A DNA stretch of 45,534 bases, from NCBI GenBank assembly GCA_937873445.1, contig CALMWF010000010.1:1-45534 (forward strand). The letters are read 5' to 3'. Source of the stretch: an uncultured Alphaproteobacteria bacterium (lineage in GTDB: Bacteria > Pseudomonadota > Alphaproteobacteria > Rhizobiales > Aestuariivirgaceae). The translations under genes and the position numbers were made by a program. How positions within the stretch are numbered: position 1 is the first letter of the stretch; each line of letters opens with the position of its first letter. The notes beneath the pieces are model-generated. The model had not been told where the DNA came from and ran no database searches. It saw only the letters and a program-made list of their open reading frames with translations. This document shows, piece after piece, positions 29,164 through 36,717 of this stretch.

Positions 29164-29349
29164 ATGAAGGTAAAGAATCGCCCCGATTTATACGTGAAGC
29201 GCTCCTCCCTTCCGGGGCGATGCAAGGGTGTTGAGAAGGTTACCGCCACGAGCAATCGGCAGCCGAAAGAGCGCGACTTCATGACTGTTGAGATCGACGA
29301 GAGCTTCTATTTCACTTTCCGATCGAAGCCGTCGAGAAAGACCGCTTAA
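29164..29349 (+). CDS. Small basic protein, kinase-cassette component 3
   Basis: This 61-residue protein, MKVKNRPDLYVKRSSLPGRC..., is rich in Lys, Arg and Ser/Thr and ends with an acidic-aromatic stretch (TVEIDESFYFTF) and a basic tail. It begins 2 bases after the kinase stop, which argues that it is a real, co-translated gene. It has no recognisable domain or signal peptide. It could be a kinase substrate, inhibitor or adaptor; nothing in the sequence decides between these. Confidence 0.6.
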   Translation: MKVKNRPDLYVKRSSLPGRCKGVEKVTATSNRQPKERDFMTVEIDESFYFTFRSKPSRKTA

Positions 29350-29440
29350 CAACTGCCATTTCTGAGTAATACTCCGCCCATGCTATCGGCAGCGCCAACG
29401 TAGAGAATGTGGGCCGACAGAATAGCTGCTGAACTTTCAG

Positions 29441-29725
29441 CTACAGCGATAGCTTCGCCCGGCGTTCCTCTTCCTCGACGATGCTTTTGACGACTTCGTA
29501 ATCCATCGGTGCGGTGCTGACCCGCGCCACTTCTGCCGCCACTTTCGCCCAATGAAGGAAAGCCTGGCCATCACCCGCAAAGCGGGCACGTGCTGCAGCC
29601 CGTTGCGCATCGTAATAGGCTGTGGCGGGATTTCGCTCGATCAACTCGCGGGCGCCATCCTGGAAAAGGCGCCGGAGCTGCCGCCGCCTTTCAATCCACG
29701 CCGTGATGGCTGAAAATGCCCCCAT
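29441..29725 (-). CDS. Hypothetical 94-residue protein divergent from the nuclease gene
   Basis: Reading from ATG 29725 gives MGAFSAITAWIERRRQLRRL, then FQDGARELIERNPATAYYDAQRAAARARF and a C-terminal helix rich in Glu/Arg. It is all-helical and basic at the N-terminus. I associate such proteins with alphaproteobacterial mobile regions but know no function. The open frame continues upstream to 29926, but that part is the antisense shadow of the nuclease. Its start codon lies in the same CCATGG palindrome as an ATG of the nuclease gene, so the two 5' ends overlap. Confidence 0.65.
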   Translation of the reverse strand: MGAFSAITAWIERRRQLRRLFQDGARELIERNPATAYYDAQRAAARARFAGDGQAFLHWAKVAAEVARVSTAPMDYEVVKSIVEEEERRAKLSL

Positions 29726-30464
29726 GGTTATTCGCCCCGCCCTGATTCCCCTACTTTCCATTTTACTGCTTGCAGGTCCGACTATTGCTGCCGCGGCCAC
29801 GACAATAACAGGTGTCGCGAGAATTTCCGACGGGGATACCATTTCAATAGAGGAGACGAGGATCCGGTTGAACGGCATTGATGCGCCGGAGACTGACCAG
29901 GTCTGCCTCGATGAGGCTGAGAACACCTACCCATGCGGGATCGCCGCACGTGACGAGTTGGCCCGGCTGGTTCATGACCGCACGGTTACCTGCACGGGTA
30001 ATGAGATCGACCGCTATGACCGGCGCATCATGACCTGCTTTGTCGACGAGACGGACATCAACGCAGCGATGGTGGCCGGCGGCTGGGCGCTCGCTTTCCG
30101 GCGCTATGCTGATATCTATGTTGGAGAGGAACAGGCTGCGCGAGCCCGTCAGGCGGGCTTGTGGTCGGGAGCGTTCATTGCGCCGTGGGACTGGCGTCAT
30201 CGCGGCCCGCAGACCGAGATCCTCGGTTCTGTGTCGGTGCCGATTAATGCGCAGCAGCACCTCCTGCCGCAACCGGTGGCGTCTACGAGTCCGACCACCG
30301 GCTGTCAGATCAAGGGCAACATCAGCCGCAACGGCAACCGAATCTATCATGTGCCTGGCCAGCAGGACTACGACAAGACCAGGATATCGGAGAGCAAGGG
30401 GGAGCGCTGGTTCTGCACCGAGGACGAGGCGCAGGCGGCTGGGTGGCGCCGGGCGAGGAACTGA
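29706..30464 (+). CDS. Secreted thermonuclease (SNase-like) with C-terminal Cys/Trp domain
   Basis: This nuclease of about 252 residues has a signal peptide (VIRPALIPLLSILLLAGPTIAAAA) and a staphylococcal-nuclease core: ARISDGDTISIEETRIRLNGIDAPETDQ, CGIAARDELARLV, and DRYDRRIMTCFVDETDINAAMVAGGWALAFRRY. These carry the Arg, Asp and Glu residues of the active site. The C-terminal GNISRNGNRIYHVPGQQDYDKTRI...GERWFC region is an accessory domain often fused to alphaproteobacterial thermonucleases. The start may be ATG 29706 or ATG 29724; both precede the signal peptide. It degrades extracellular or periplasmic DNA or RNA. Common on mobile elements. Confidence 0.88.
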   Translation: MAENAPMVIRPALIPLLSILLLAGPTIAAAATTITGVARISDGDTISIEETRIRLNGIDAPETDQVCLDEAENTYPCGIAARDELARLVHDRTVTCTGNEIDRYDRRIMTCFVDETDINAAMVAGGWALAFRRYADIYVGEEQAARARQAGLWSGAFIAPWDWRHRGPQTEILGSVSVPINAQQHLLPQPVASTSPTTGCQIKGNISRNGNRIYHVPGQQDYDKTRISESKGERWFCTEDEAQAAGWRRARN

Positions 30465-30482
30465 TTGGCGACCAACCCGACG

Positions 30483-31133
30483 TCAATGCAGGGTCGGCGG
30501 CGGGAAACCGATGCCACTTTTCATCATCTGCCGACGTGCACGGGTGCAATCAAGCACGACGATGTTGATCTCCTTTTCAATGATCAACGTCAGCTCACGA
30601 ACATGATTGAACGTTTGATCAAGATCGTCGGCCTTAGCTGATTTGCCGTCGTCCTTGGCCAGTTCACTGATGCCGGCCATCATCGCGCGGATTTCGCCGA
30701 GGGTATCGAGCGCAGAACTGGCTTTCCCCGGAAGGTCGATCCTGTCCTGGCCATTGAACAGCCCTTCGACGAAGCCATCCAGTTCCTGCCGGCGAAGCAG
30801 GGCGAGGTCACCAAGCTCCTGGCGGGTCGAACCAGTTATGGTCCGCGTCAGACGGAACGGGTCGGCGCGCTTCTGATGGCGGGTCAGGGAATTCCACAGA
30901 CCGTTGATCAGGGCACCGATCAGCTCGTTGACGGCATCCATGCTCTCGAACTCTGGCAACTCGCCGCCCCAGAGATCCTTGACGATCTGCAATGGCTGTA
31001 CAGGCACGGGCGTCGCGATGCTGCCAAGAAACCGGGTGCGAACCTCATGATAGGGCACCGGGCAGGAGTACTTCTCGAGCAGCCGTCGGATATGCTTTTC
31101 GTCCGCTGCTGGCGGTTTCGGCTTTTGTGTCAT
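30483..31133 (-). CDS. Hypothetical protein, 216 residues
   Basis: The protein begins MTQKPKPPAADEKHIRRLLE from ATG 31133, with GGTGAGGTC upstream as ribosome site; a TTG at 31148 is a weaker alternative. It is soluble and mainly helical, with a conserved-looking central part (FESMDAVNELIGALINGLWNSL) and a C-terminal helix ending in LDCTRARRQMMKSG. I do not recognise the family. It lies downstream of, and on the same strand as, the recombinase cassette, 84 bases after the HTH gene, so it may be the tail of that unit. Confidence 0.7.
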   Translation of the reverse strand: MTQKPKPPAADEKHIRRLLEKYSCPVPYHEVRTRFLGSIATPVPVQPLQIVKDLWGGELPEFESMDAVNELIGALINGLWNSLTRHQKRADPFRLTRTITGSTRQELGDLALLRRQELDGFVEGLFNGQDRIDLPGKASSALDTLGEIRAMMAGISELAKDDGKSAKADDLDQTFNHVRELTLIIEKEINIVVLDCTRARRQMMKSGIGFPPPTLH

Positions 31134-31217
31134 CCATGACCTCACCAATACTCTGGCATCCGCGCCAACGCACCGCAGCCAATCATTCTGTTTCAGTGAA
31201 GGCTGGCGGGGACGTGG

Positions 31218-31628
31218 TCAATCCCTCAGGGCTATCGGTCGTGAAATAGCGAACACGGGCCCCATCTGCTCCGCCCATGGTCGGTCGGCGACAGCGACAA
31301 GGTCGTTCAGCGAAAGCGCCGGCGGTACGCGCCTGATGACGAGGTGTTCGAGCACCTCCGGCGACAGATAGGCGAGCCGCATCATGCGGCTCACGAACCG
31401 GTCGGAGACCTTTTCGGCCGCGGCGATATCCTGAATGGTGGAAGCGGCACCGGATTCCAGCTGCCGCCGCCAGTTCCAAGCGCGGGCGATGGCGCGCAGC
31501 ACATGCGGATCCTGCGCCCGCCCATCCCGTAAGGTTACCTCGTCGGGCGGCAAGATCTTCGGCCGCCCATTGCGTTTGCGGATCGTCAGGGGGATGACGA
31601 CGCGGATGGTGTTCGTCGAGTCGGTCAT
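31218..31628 (-). CDS. HTH protein coupled to the serine recombinase
   Basis: This 136-residue protein contains a helix-turn-helix of the KorB/ParB type: ASTIQDIAAAEKVSDRFVSRMMRLAYLSPEVLEHLV. A basic N-terminal segment (IPLTIRKRNGRPKIL) precedes it. The ATG overlaps the recombinase stop by 4 bases, so it is made together with the recombinase. Homologous small genes regularly follow DUF2924-recombinase pairs in alphaproteobacteria. A role as directionality or regulatory partner is inferred from position only. Confidence 0.82.
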   Translation of the reverse strand: MTDSTNTIRVVIPLTIRKRNGRPKILPPDEVTLRDGRAQDPHVLRAIARAWNWRRQLESGAASTIQDIAAAEKVSDRFVSRMMRLAYLSPEVLEHLVIRRVPPALSLNDLVAVADRPWAEQMGPVFAISRPIALRD

Positions 31629-32962
31629 GCGTGGGCCTCCGTCTGGCGGGTGGCCATCATGTCCCGCAGGACCGAGCCCAGCCCCTCATGGCGCAAATCG
31701 ACGGCGATGCCGTCTTCGCCGACGGTCACCCGTTCGACCAGAAGCTGGACGATGCGGGTCTGCTCCGCCGGGTAGAGCGCCGCCCAGAGCTGGTCGAACT
31801 CGCCGAGCGCCTGGACGACCGCCTTCTCATCGACGGTCGAGTTCTCGTCGCGAAGAGCCTTTATGGTCCGCGCCGCGACTTCGGGTGCGCGGATCATGCG
31901 GCGGATTTCGCCGACGACGGCATCCTCGACCATGCCGGCGGGCAAGCGCAGCGGACCCGAGGCGTCGCCGGTCGGGCGGTTTCGGATCAGGTCCATCGAC
32001 GCGTAGTAGCGGTAGAGGCGCGTGCCCTTCTTCGTCGCCGTCGGCGTCATCGCTGTGCCCGTCTCGGTGAAGATGATCCCTTTCAGCAGGGCCGGCGTCT
32101 GGCGGCGGGTGTTCTTCGCCCGCAGGCGCGGGCTCTCCTGCAGGATGCTGTGAACCTTGTCCCAGAGGGCCTGATCGATGATGGCCTCGTGCTCGCCGGG
32201 ATAGGCCGTGCCCTTGTGCACGGCCTCCCCGAGGTAGACCCGGTTGTTGATCAGTTTGTAGAGGAAGCCCTTGTCGATCGGCTTGCCGCGCTTGTTCAGC
32301 ACGCCTTCGGCCGCGAGCGCTTTCGCCAGCGTCGTGGCGGAGCCGATGGCGACGAAGCGCTCGAAGATCATCCGGACCGTCGCGGCTTCCGCTTCGTTGA
32401 CGACCAGCTTGCGGTCGCGCACGTCGTAGCCCAGCGGGACGTGACCGCCCATCCACATGCCGCGCTTGCGGGATGCCGCGACCTTGTCCCGGATGCGCTC
32501 GCCGATCACCTCCCGCTCGAACTGTGCGAAGCTGAGAAGGATGTTCAGGGTCAGGCGGCCCATCGAGGTCGTGGTGTTGAACGACTGCGTGACCGAAACG
32601 AAGGTCACCTGATTGCGGTCGAAGATCTCGACCAGCTTGGCGAAATCCATCAGCGAGCGCGACAGCCGGTCGATCTTGTAGACCACGATCACATCGATCA
32701 GACCGGCCTCGACGTCCTGAATCAGGCGCTTCAGGCCGGGGCGCTCCAGCGTGCCACCGGAGAAGCCGCCGTCATCGTAGCGTTCGCGAATGGTGGCCCA
32801 GCCTTCCGCCTTCTGGCTCGTCACGAAGGCCTCGCAAGCCTCGCGCTGCGCGTCGAGGCTGTTGAACTCCATGTCGAGCCCTTCCTCGCTCGACTTGCGG
32901 GTATAAATGGCGCAGCGCTGGCGGCGCGGCATGATAGCGACGGCTTCCTGATGACGGCTCAT
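31625..32962 (-). CDS. Large serine recombinase (resolvase/recombinase domains)
   Basis: This 445-residue site-specific recombinase has an N-terminal resolvase domain with the nucleophile region CAIYTRKSSEEG, the DIDVIVVYKIDRLSRSL-type catalytic arginines (VYKIDRLSRSL), and SFAQFEREVIGERIRDKV. The 'Recombinase' domain follows (VPLGYDVRDRKLVVNEAEAATVRMIFERF). The zinc-ribbon region (LKGIIFTETGTAMTPTATKKG) lacks cysteines. It is likely the integrase of this element or of a nested one. ATG 32962 overlaps the DUF2924 stop by 4 bases. The longer open frame to 33121 only reads over DUF2924. Confidence 0.94.
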   Translation of the reverse strand: MSRHQEAVAIMPRRQRCAIYTRKSSEEGLDMEFNSLDAQREACEAFVTSQKAEGWATIRERYDDGGFSGGTLERPGLKRLIQDVEAGLIDVIVVYKIDRLSRSLMDFAKLVEIFDRNQVTFVSVTQSFNTTTSMGRLTLNILLSFAQFEREVIGERIRDKVAASRKRGMWMGGHVPLGYDVRDRKLVVNEAEAATVRMIFERFVAIGSATTLAKALAAEGVLNKRGKPIDKGFLYKLINNRVYLGEAVHKGTAYPGEHEAIIDQALWDKVHSILQESPRLRAKNTRRQTPALLKGIIFTETGTAMTPTATKKGTRLYRYYASMDLIRNRPTGDASGPLRLPAGMVEDAVVGEIRRMIRAPEVAARTIKALRDENSTVDEKAVVQALGEFDQLWAALYPAEQTRIVQLLVERVTVGEDGIAVDLRHEGLGSVLRDMMATRQTEAHA

Positions 32963-33471
32963 CGGTCGTCCCTCCGCGCCTCGCGGAGGCCGAAGAAGCG
33001 GTAGCCGTTCCACTGCGTGCCGGTGATCGCCCGCGCTACCGCCGAGAGCGACTTGAACTTGCGCCCCTGCCAGTCGAAGCCGTCCTTCATCACCGTGACG
33101 GTGTGCTCTACCCCGTCCCATTCACGCACGAGGCGGGTTCCGACCACCGGGTTGCGGGAATCCGCGATGATCGTCTTGCGCCCGGCCCAACCCTCGATTT
33201 CGTCGGCCAGCAAGTCAAGCGTCCGCCGCGTCTCGCGGGACAGGCCGCCGAGGGTCAGTTCCTGAATCCGGTAGCTGAGCCTCAGCTCGAGGTAACTGCG
33301 GCTGTTGTTCGGAGCAGGCGTGCCGAAGAGGCTTTCCCACTTCGTCTTCAGTTCGACCACCGTCATTCGCTTCAACGCTGCAAGCTGTGTGACCACGCTC
33401 GCGTCCGCCGCGTCGCGTTCGCCCGCCCGCCATGGCGCAGCGTCAGTCTTTCTCTTTGTTCCTGGCATCAT
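32959..33471 (-). CDS. DUF2924 protein
   Basis: This 170-residue protein carries the DUF2924 pattern: LAALKRMTVVELKTKWESLFG, LELRLSYRIQELTLGGL, then GTRLVREWDGVEHTVTVMKDGFDWQGRKFKSLSAVARAITGTQWNGYRFFGL. The last part (W-G-x-F-S-AR-ITGTxWNG-FFGL) resembles DNA-associated small beta domains. It is paired with serine recombinases across alphaproteobacteria and overlaps both the recombinase and the preceding small gene by 4 bases. Function is not established; recombination accessory is inferred. Starts ATG 33471 or 33468, with GGAGGG upstream. Confidence 0.9.
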   Translation of the reverse strand: MMPGTKRKTDAAPWRAGERDAADASVVTQLAALKRMTVVELKTKWESLFGTPAPNNSRSYLELRLSYRIQELTLGGLSRETRRTLDLLADEIEGWAGRKTIIADSRNPVVGTRLVREWDGVEHTVTVMKDGFDWQGRKFKSLSAVARAITGTQWNGYRFFGLREARRDDR

Positions 33472-33692
33472 TGCCCTCCAACTCGGTTGCTCGGTTTGCG
33501 ACGACCAACACGGCGTTTGAGGGCGAGAATGTCGAATGAACTGTCTTCGCCAGGTGCAGATAAAGGACTGGACTGTTCCGGCAGGATACGCCTCAGCCCT
33601 GCGGCAAGAATCTGCGCGAGTTCATCGAGGCGTTCGCCCGCCGACAGACGGACGGGCAACAGAGGGTTCGGACCGGATCGGGCGTCTTGCAT
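33468..33692 (-). CDS. Small protein preceding DUF2924
   Basis: From ATG 33692 the 74-residue product contains SAGERLDELAQILAAGLRRILPEQSS followed by SFDILALKRRVGRRKPSN. This resembles a small family commonly found immediately upstream of DUF2924-recombinase pairs, with the pattern RL-E-IL-A-G--RL--RQSS. The stop overlaps the DUF2924 start (ATGA), supporting a real coupled gene. The start is uncertain, since an earlier ATG at 33752 is also in frame and neither has a strong ribosome site. Confidence 0.7.
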   Translation of the reverse strand: MQDARSGPNPLLPVRLSAGERLDELAQILAAGLRRILPEQSSPLSAPGEDSSFDILALKRRVGRRKPSNRVGGQ

Positions 33693-33882
33693 GAGACCGT
33701 TCGCAATAGAAGATGACTGGCGAAACGGTAGTCGCAAAACGAAGATACGCAATAAGAATCAATTGGTTATCGCGCCACAGCGGAATCATTAGAAGTAGAG
33801 CGAAGCCGCTCGTCGGGCCTTTCCAGCGTGAACATCTGTGCAAGTCGCCCGGAGCGGCGCTGCCCGCAGCATTGTCGGGTCG

Positions 33883-34815
33883 TTACCTCGAATCATCGCG
33901 GGTGAACTGGTCGTAGCTATCCCAAGGTTCTTCGTCCTCGACCTCAGCTCCATCGACGGCGGGATCGAACTGCAGGAGCGACACGGCCAAGCCGAGGCGG
34001 TCAGAGAAGAAGGTCAGTTCTCGGACGGGTTCGGAGCCCCGACTAAATGTCCAGATGCCGGCGGGCAAAGCCACCGGGCGCTGGGAACTGGTGTGCTGCG
34101 ACGCCGACCCCATGGCCATGATGGAGCCGTCGGGAATCGGCATGCCCGATTGAATGAACACACCGCTTCTGTAGGCGCGCGTGCTCGCTCTGCCCCACAA
34201 CGCAAATCCGTCTCGCGCAACCACCATGGCCGCTCGGGTGTCGGTGAATTCGATCCACTTGCGCGCGGCCGCAAGAAGCGAAACTCCGTACCGGTTGGTC
34301 ACATGGCCGAGGAGGTCGCGAGTTACCTCCTGACTGCCGACCTGGTTCCGATAGTCGTCGATCGGCATCAACAGGAAGGAGGCGAAGGTGTCGGCCTCTT
34401 CTTCACGCTGCTTCTCCGCATCCTTCCAGCCGTTGGCTTGCAGCGGAAGGCACTCGAAGTCGAATTCGTCTGAGAGCTCGCCGTTACAGTAGTGCGCTGC
34501 GGTCAGCGGGCGCCGGTGCAGCAAGTAATGCCCGAACTCATGAGCGAGCGTGAAGCGCTCGCGTCCGCGGTAGCGGGGCTGAGTGTTGTAGAGGATCTGC
34601 CAACCGGGCTTCTTGCGCCGTGCCCGGAGCATGCCCTCGAAGCCGTCGATGTCGACGCCCTTCACTGCCGTAATCGGGTCCTCGTAGTTTCGGGAGACTT
34701 CGAGCGCCAGCGCCTCCACGTCCACGGGGAACCGGTCTTCTCCCAGCACGGTGCGGAGAAGCACAGTCAGATCGTTTGCGGCCCTTCTGGGCGATTTTCT
34801 GCCGCTATTGCTCAT
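33883..34815 (-). CDS. ImmA/IrrE-family metallopeptidase
   Basis: This 310-residue protein is a zinc protease of the ImmA/IrrE class: a helical N-terminus, then the active site RFTLAHEFGHYLLH (HExxH) and a downstream EEEADTFASFLLMP with the third metal ligand Glu. The C-terminal third (from about residue 190) is an extra domain of unknown role. ImmA proteases cleave a paired repressor to induce phage or ICE genes. The start overlaps the stop of the XRE gene (ATGA), which is the usual pairing. It likely cleaves that XRE protein, by analogy with ImmR-ImmA. Confidence 0.92.
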   Translation of the reverse strand: MSNSGRKSPRRAANDLTVLLRTVLGEDRFPVDVEALALEVSRNYEDPITAVKGVDIDGFEGMLRARRKKPGWQILYNTQPRYRGRERFTLAHEFGHYLLHRRPLTAAHYCNGELSDEFDFECLPLQANGWKDAEKQREEEADTFASFLLMPIDDYRNQVGSQEVTRDLLGHVTNRYGVSLLAAARKWIEFTDTRAAMVVARDGFALWGRASTRAYRSGVFIQSGMPIPDGSIMAMGSASQHTSSQRPVALPAGIWTFSRGSEPVRELTFFSDRLGLAVSLLQFDPAVDGAEVEDEEPWDSYDQFTRDDSR

Positions 34816-35180
34816 TCATCCTCATCGTCCAGGATCTTGAGCATCTCGCGAAGCTTCTCTTTGCTCTTCGGCTTCATCTTCTGATACTTGCGAAAGAAGG
34901 CAGTGTCTGTCGCGTCCGCTTCGGTGACTTCGTCGGCGGAAATCAGATAGTCAGTCGTCGTCTCCAGGGCGGCCGCGATCTGGTGAAGCTTCTCAGCCGA
35001 AGGGCGCGCGACGTCCTTGTTCTCGATCTCCCACATGTAGCTCTTGCTGGATCCGACCCTTTCGGCCAGCGCCTCCAGGGTCAATCCTCGCTTCAGTCTG
35101 AGCTCGCGAACGCGCTCTCCCAAGGGTGTTGGCACCGGGTGTTCTCCTGTTTGTCTGTCGGGTTCGTTATCGCGATACAT
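34812..35180 (-). CDS. XRE-family repressor (ImmR-like)
   Basis: This 122-residue protein has a classic Cro/C1-type HTH: LGERVRELRLKRGLTLEALAERVGSSKSYMWEIENKDVARPSAEKLHQIAAALE, then TTTDYLI, typical of XRE regulators. The acidic C-terminus ends EKLREMLKILDDEDE. It overlaps the ImmA-like protease gene by 4 bases and is divergent from the DUF2188 operon, with 95 bases between. It is expected to repress one or both promoters in that gap, and to be inactivated by the protease. Confidence 0.93.
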   Translation of the reverse strand: MYRDNEPDRQTGEHPVPTPLGERVRELRLKRGLTLEALAERVGSSKSYMWEIENKDVARPSAEKLHQIAAALETTTDYLISADEVTEADATDTAFFRKYQKMKPKSKEKLREMLKILDDEDE

Positions 35181-35187
35181 CTAGTCC

Positions 35188-35216
35188 TTGACACGCTGCA
35201 CCTGCAATACCTATCT
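35188..35216 (+). promoter_or_regulatory. Putative promoter of the DUF2188 operon
   Basis: TTGACA (35188-35193) is a perfect -35 hexamer, followed after 17 bases by CTATCT (35211-35216) as -10; TATCTT two bases later is an alternative. It sits in the 95-base divergent gap, 60 bases before the DUF2188 start, and just upstream of the palindrome at 35226. Confidence 0.5.
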
Positions 35217-35225
35217 TGCGCACGA

Positions 35226-35241
35226 GTTCGTAGTAACGAAC
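35226..35241. promoter_or_regulatory. Palindromic operator candidate in the XRE/DUF2188 gap
   Basis: GTTCGT and ACGAAC form a perfect 6+4+6 inverted repeat just downstream of the putative -10 element of the plus-strand promoter. A related half site, GTTCGTTA, occurs at 35162-35169 near the XRE start codon. Two sites flanking a divergent promoter region are typical of XRE repressors of phage type. Confidence 0.55.
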
Positions 35242-35275
35242 CCATTTTCGCGCTTTCACGAGACAGGAGGCCGTC

Positions 35276-35518
35276 ATGGCTAAAGCAGGTAACGGTTCGG
35301 GCACCCATCACGTGGTCCCCAATCCCAATGGCGGATGGGATGTCCGCCGCGGCGGCGCCGAGCGCGCCAGCGGGCACTTCGACACGAAGCGGGAGGCGAT
35401 CGACCGTGGGCGGGAGATCAGCCGCAACGCTGGGACGGAGTTCAAGATCCACAACCAGGGTGGTCGGATCGGCCAGTCCGATTCCCACGGGAACGACCCC
35501 CGCAACATCAAGGGCTAA
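35276..35518 (+). CDS. DUF2188 protein
   Basis: This 80-residue protein matches DUF2188: HHVVPNPNGGWDVRRGGAERASGHFDTKREAIDRGREISRNAGTEFKIHNQGGRI. This compact alpha/beta fold is found in many bacteria and phages, of unknown function. A strong ribosome site (GACAGGAGG) precedes ATG 35276. It is the first gene of the plus-strand operon divergent from the XRE-ImmA pair and lies 11 bases before the 395-residue gene. Confidence 0.9.
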   Translation: MAKAGNGSGTHHVVPNPNGGWDVRRGGAERASGHFDTKREAIDRGREISRNAGTEFKIHNQGGRIGQSDSHGNDPRNIKG

Positions 35519-35529
35519 GGAGATCGGCC

Positions 35530-36717
35530 ATGGCCTCAGTGACGAGTTTCATCCGCAACATGCCTGCCTCGTCGCTGCAGGCCTATTTCCACCACACCGG
35601 CATCGAGCTTCCGACCGAGGTCGATTGGGAGGCGCCCGAGCCGGAAGTCGCCCGCGTCACTTTGCGGGCCGTCGACGAATTGGACGACGAAGCCCGCGCC
35701 CGCATCGTCAATGACGCCGAGCGGGTGAGCGCCCTGGCCGATGATGCGGGGCAGACCGCACTCTACAGCGTGATCGACGACCGCACGGTGCTCGATGATC
35801 TGGCAAATGGCCATGCGCGTTCGCTCTGGATGTTCCTGAACGAACCGGTTCGGTTCCGCCATGCCGAGGAGGTCCGTTACACCGATGAGCGGCGCCGTGG
35901 TCGGAGCTGGGACGGGTTCATCGGCGAGCCGAACCTCGATCTGCGGCGGGACGAGGCATCCATCGATGCCTTCAAGGCGGCGCTGCGCGAACGGTTCGCT
36001 TCCAACAACATCCACATCGATATTTTCGGGCGCTACCGACCGACCTTCGACGGCGAGGATTGCGAGCTTGTCCAGATCGCGATCTACCGCGAAGGCCTTC
36101 TCGACGATTTCCTGGCGTTCGATGACGCGGGGACGCTCGTCCGCCGCGCTCGCCGTCCCGTGTTTGAAGCGGCCATGACCTACGAGCCGGCGACCGGCGT
36201 CATCGAGGTCGTCGCCAACGACCGCGAGAGCCGCGAGGAGATGGTTCGCTTCATGGCGCGCGACCTGCTGGGGATCGAGTTCCAGAGCGAAAAGGTGCCC
36301 TTCCGCACCTACGACCTCGCGGTTCTGGTTCATCCTTTCGACTTTCCGACCGATCCGGAGGACGGGATCGAGTCCGTCGAGGTCAAGCAGCTGCGCCTGA
36401 TGCCCATCGACAATGTCGGCGAGCGCGTCACGCTGGAATGTCTCCGGAAGGCCGACCGCACCATCTGGAGCATGTCGGCGGAACGGTTCGGCGCCAATGA
36501 TCCGCTGGCCGGCGGTTGGGTGGCGACGCAGGCCAAACTCTCCATCAAGTTCCATCCCAAGGGCGATGCCAAGCGCGGTCGGACGCTGCCGTTGACGATC
36601 ACGATGCCGCATGGCTGCAATCTCAAGGACCAGACAGAAGAGGAGCAGCTGATCGGCGAGAAGTACCTCCGGCGCTGGGGCATCCTTTCCGGAGACGGCG
36701 GTGTCGTCGTTGGTTGA
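35530..36717 (+). CDS. Unrecognised 395-residue protein
   Basis: The product starts MASVTSFIRNMPASSLQAYF at ATG 35530; the earlier open frame to 35335 reads over DUF2188. It is soluble and acidic, without membrane segments. The middle part (about 140-250) contains DEASIDAFKAALRERF and NIHIDIFGRYRP, and the C-terminal third FHPKGDAKRGRTLPLTITMPHGCNLKDQ. No known catalytic motif is visible and I do not recognise the family. Its last 17 bases overlap the 314-residue gene, so the pair is co-expressed, under the XRE-type control next to it. A defence or phage-control role is possible but not shown. Confidence 0.82.
   Translation: MASVTSFIRNMPASSLQAYFHHTGIELPTEVDWEAPEPEVARVTLRAVDELDDEARARIVNDAERVSALADDAGQTALYSVIDDRTVLDDLANGHARSLWMFLNEPVRFRHAEEVRYTDERRRGRSWDGFIGEPNLDLRRDEASIDAFKAALRERFASNNIHIDIFGRYRPTFDGEDCELVQIAIYREGLLDDFLAFDDAGTLVRRARRPVFEAAMTYEPATGVIEVVANDRESREEMVRFMARDLLGIEFQSEKVPFRTYDLAVLVHPFDFPTDPEDGIESVEVKQLRLMPIDNVGERVTLECLRKADRTIWSMSAERFGANDPLAGGWVATQAKLSIKFHPKGDAKRGRTLPLTITMPHGCNLKDQTEEEQLIGEKYLRRWGILSGDGGVVVG

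Noticed and set aside
31631-33004. 457-codon plus-strand open frame across the serine recombinase
   Set aside because: It is the antisense shadow of the recombinase and DUF2924; the minus-strand product carries the catalytic motifs.
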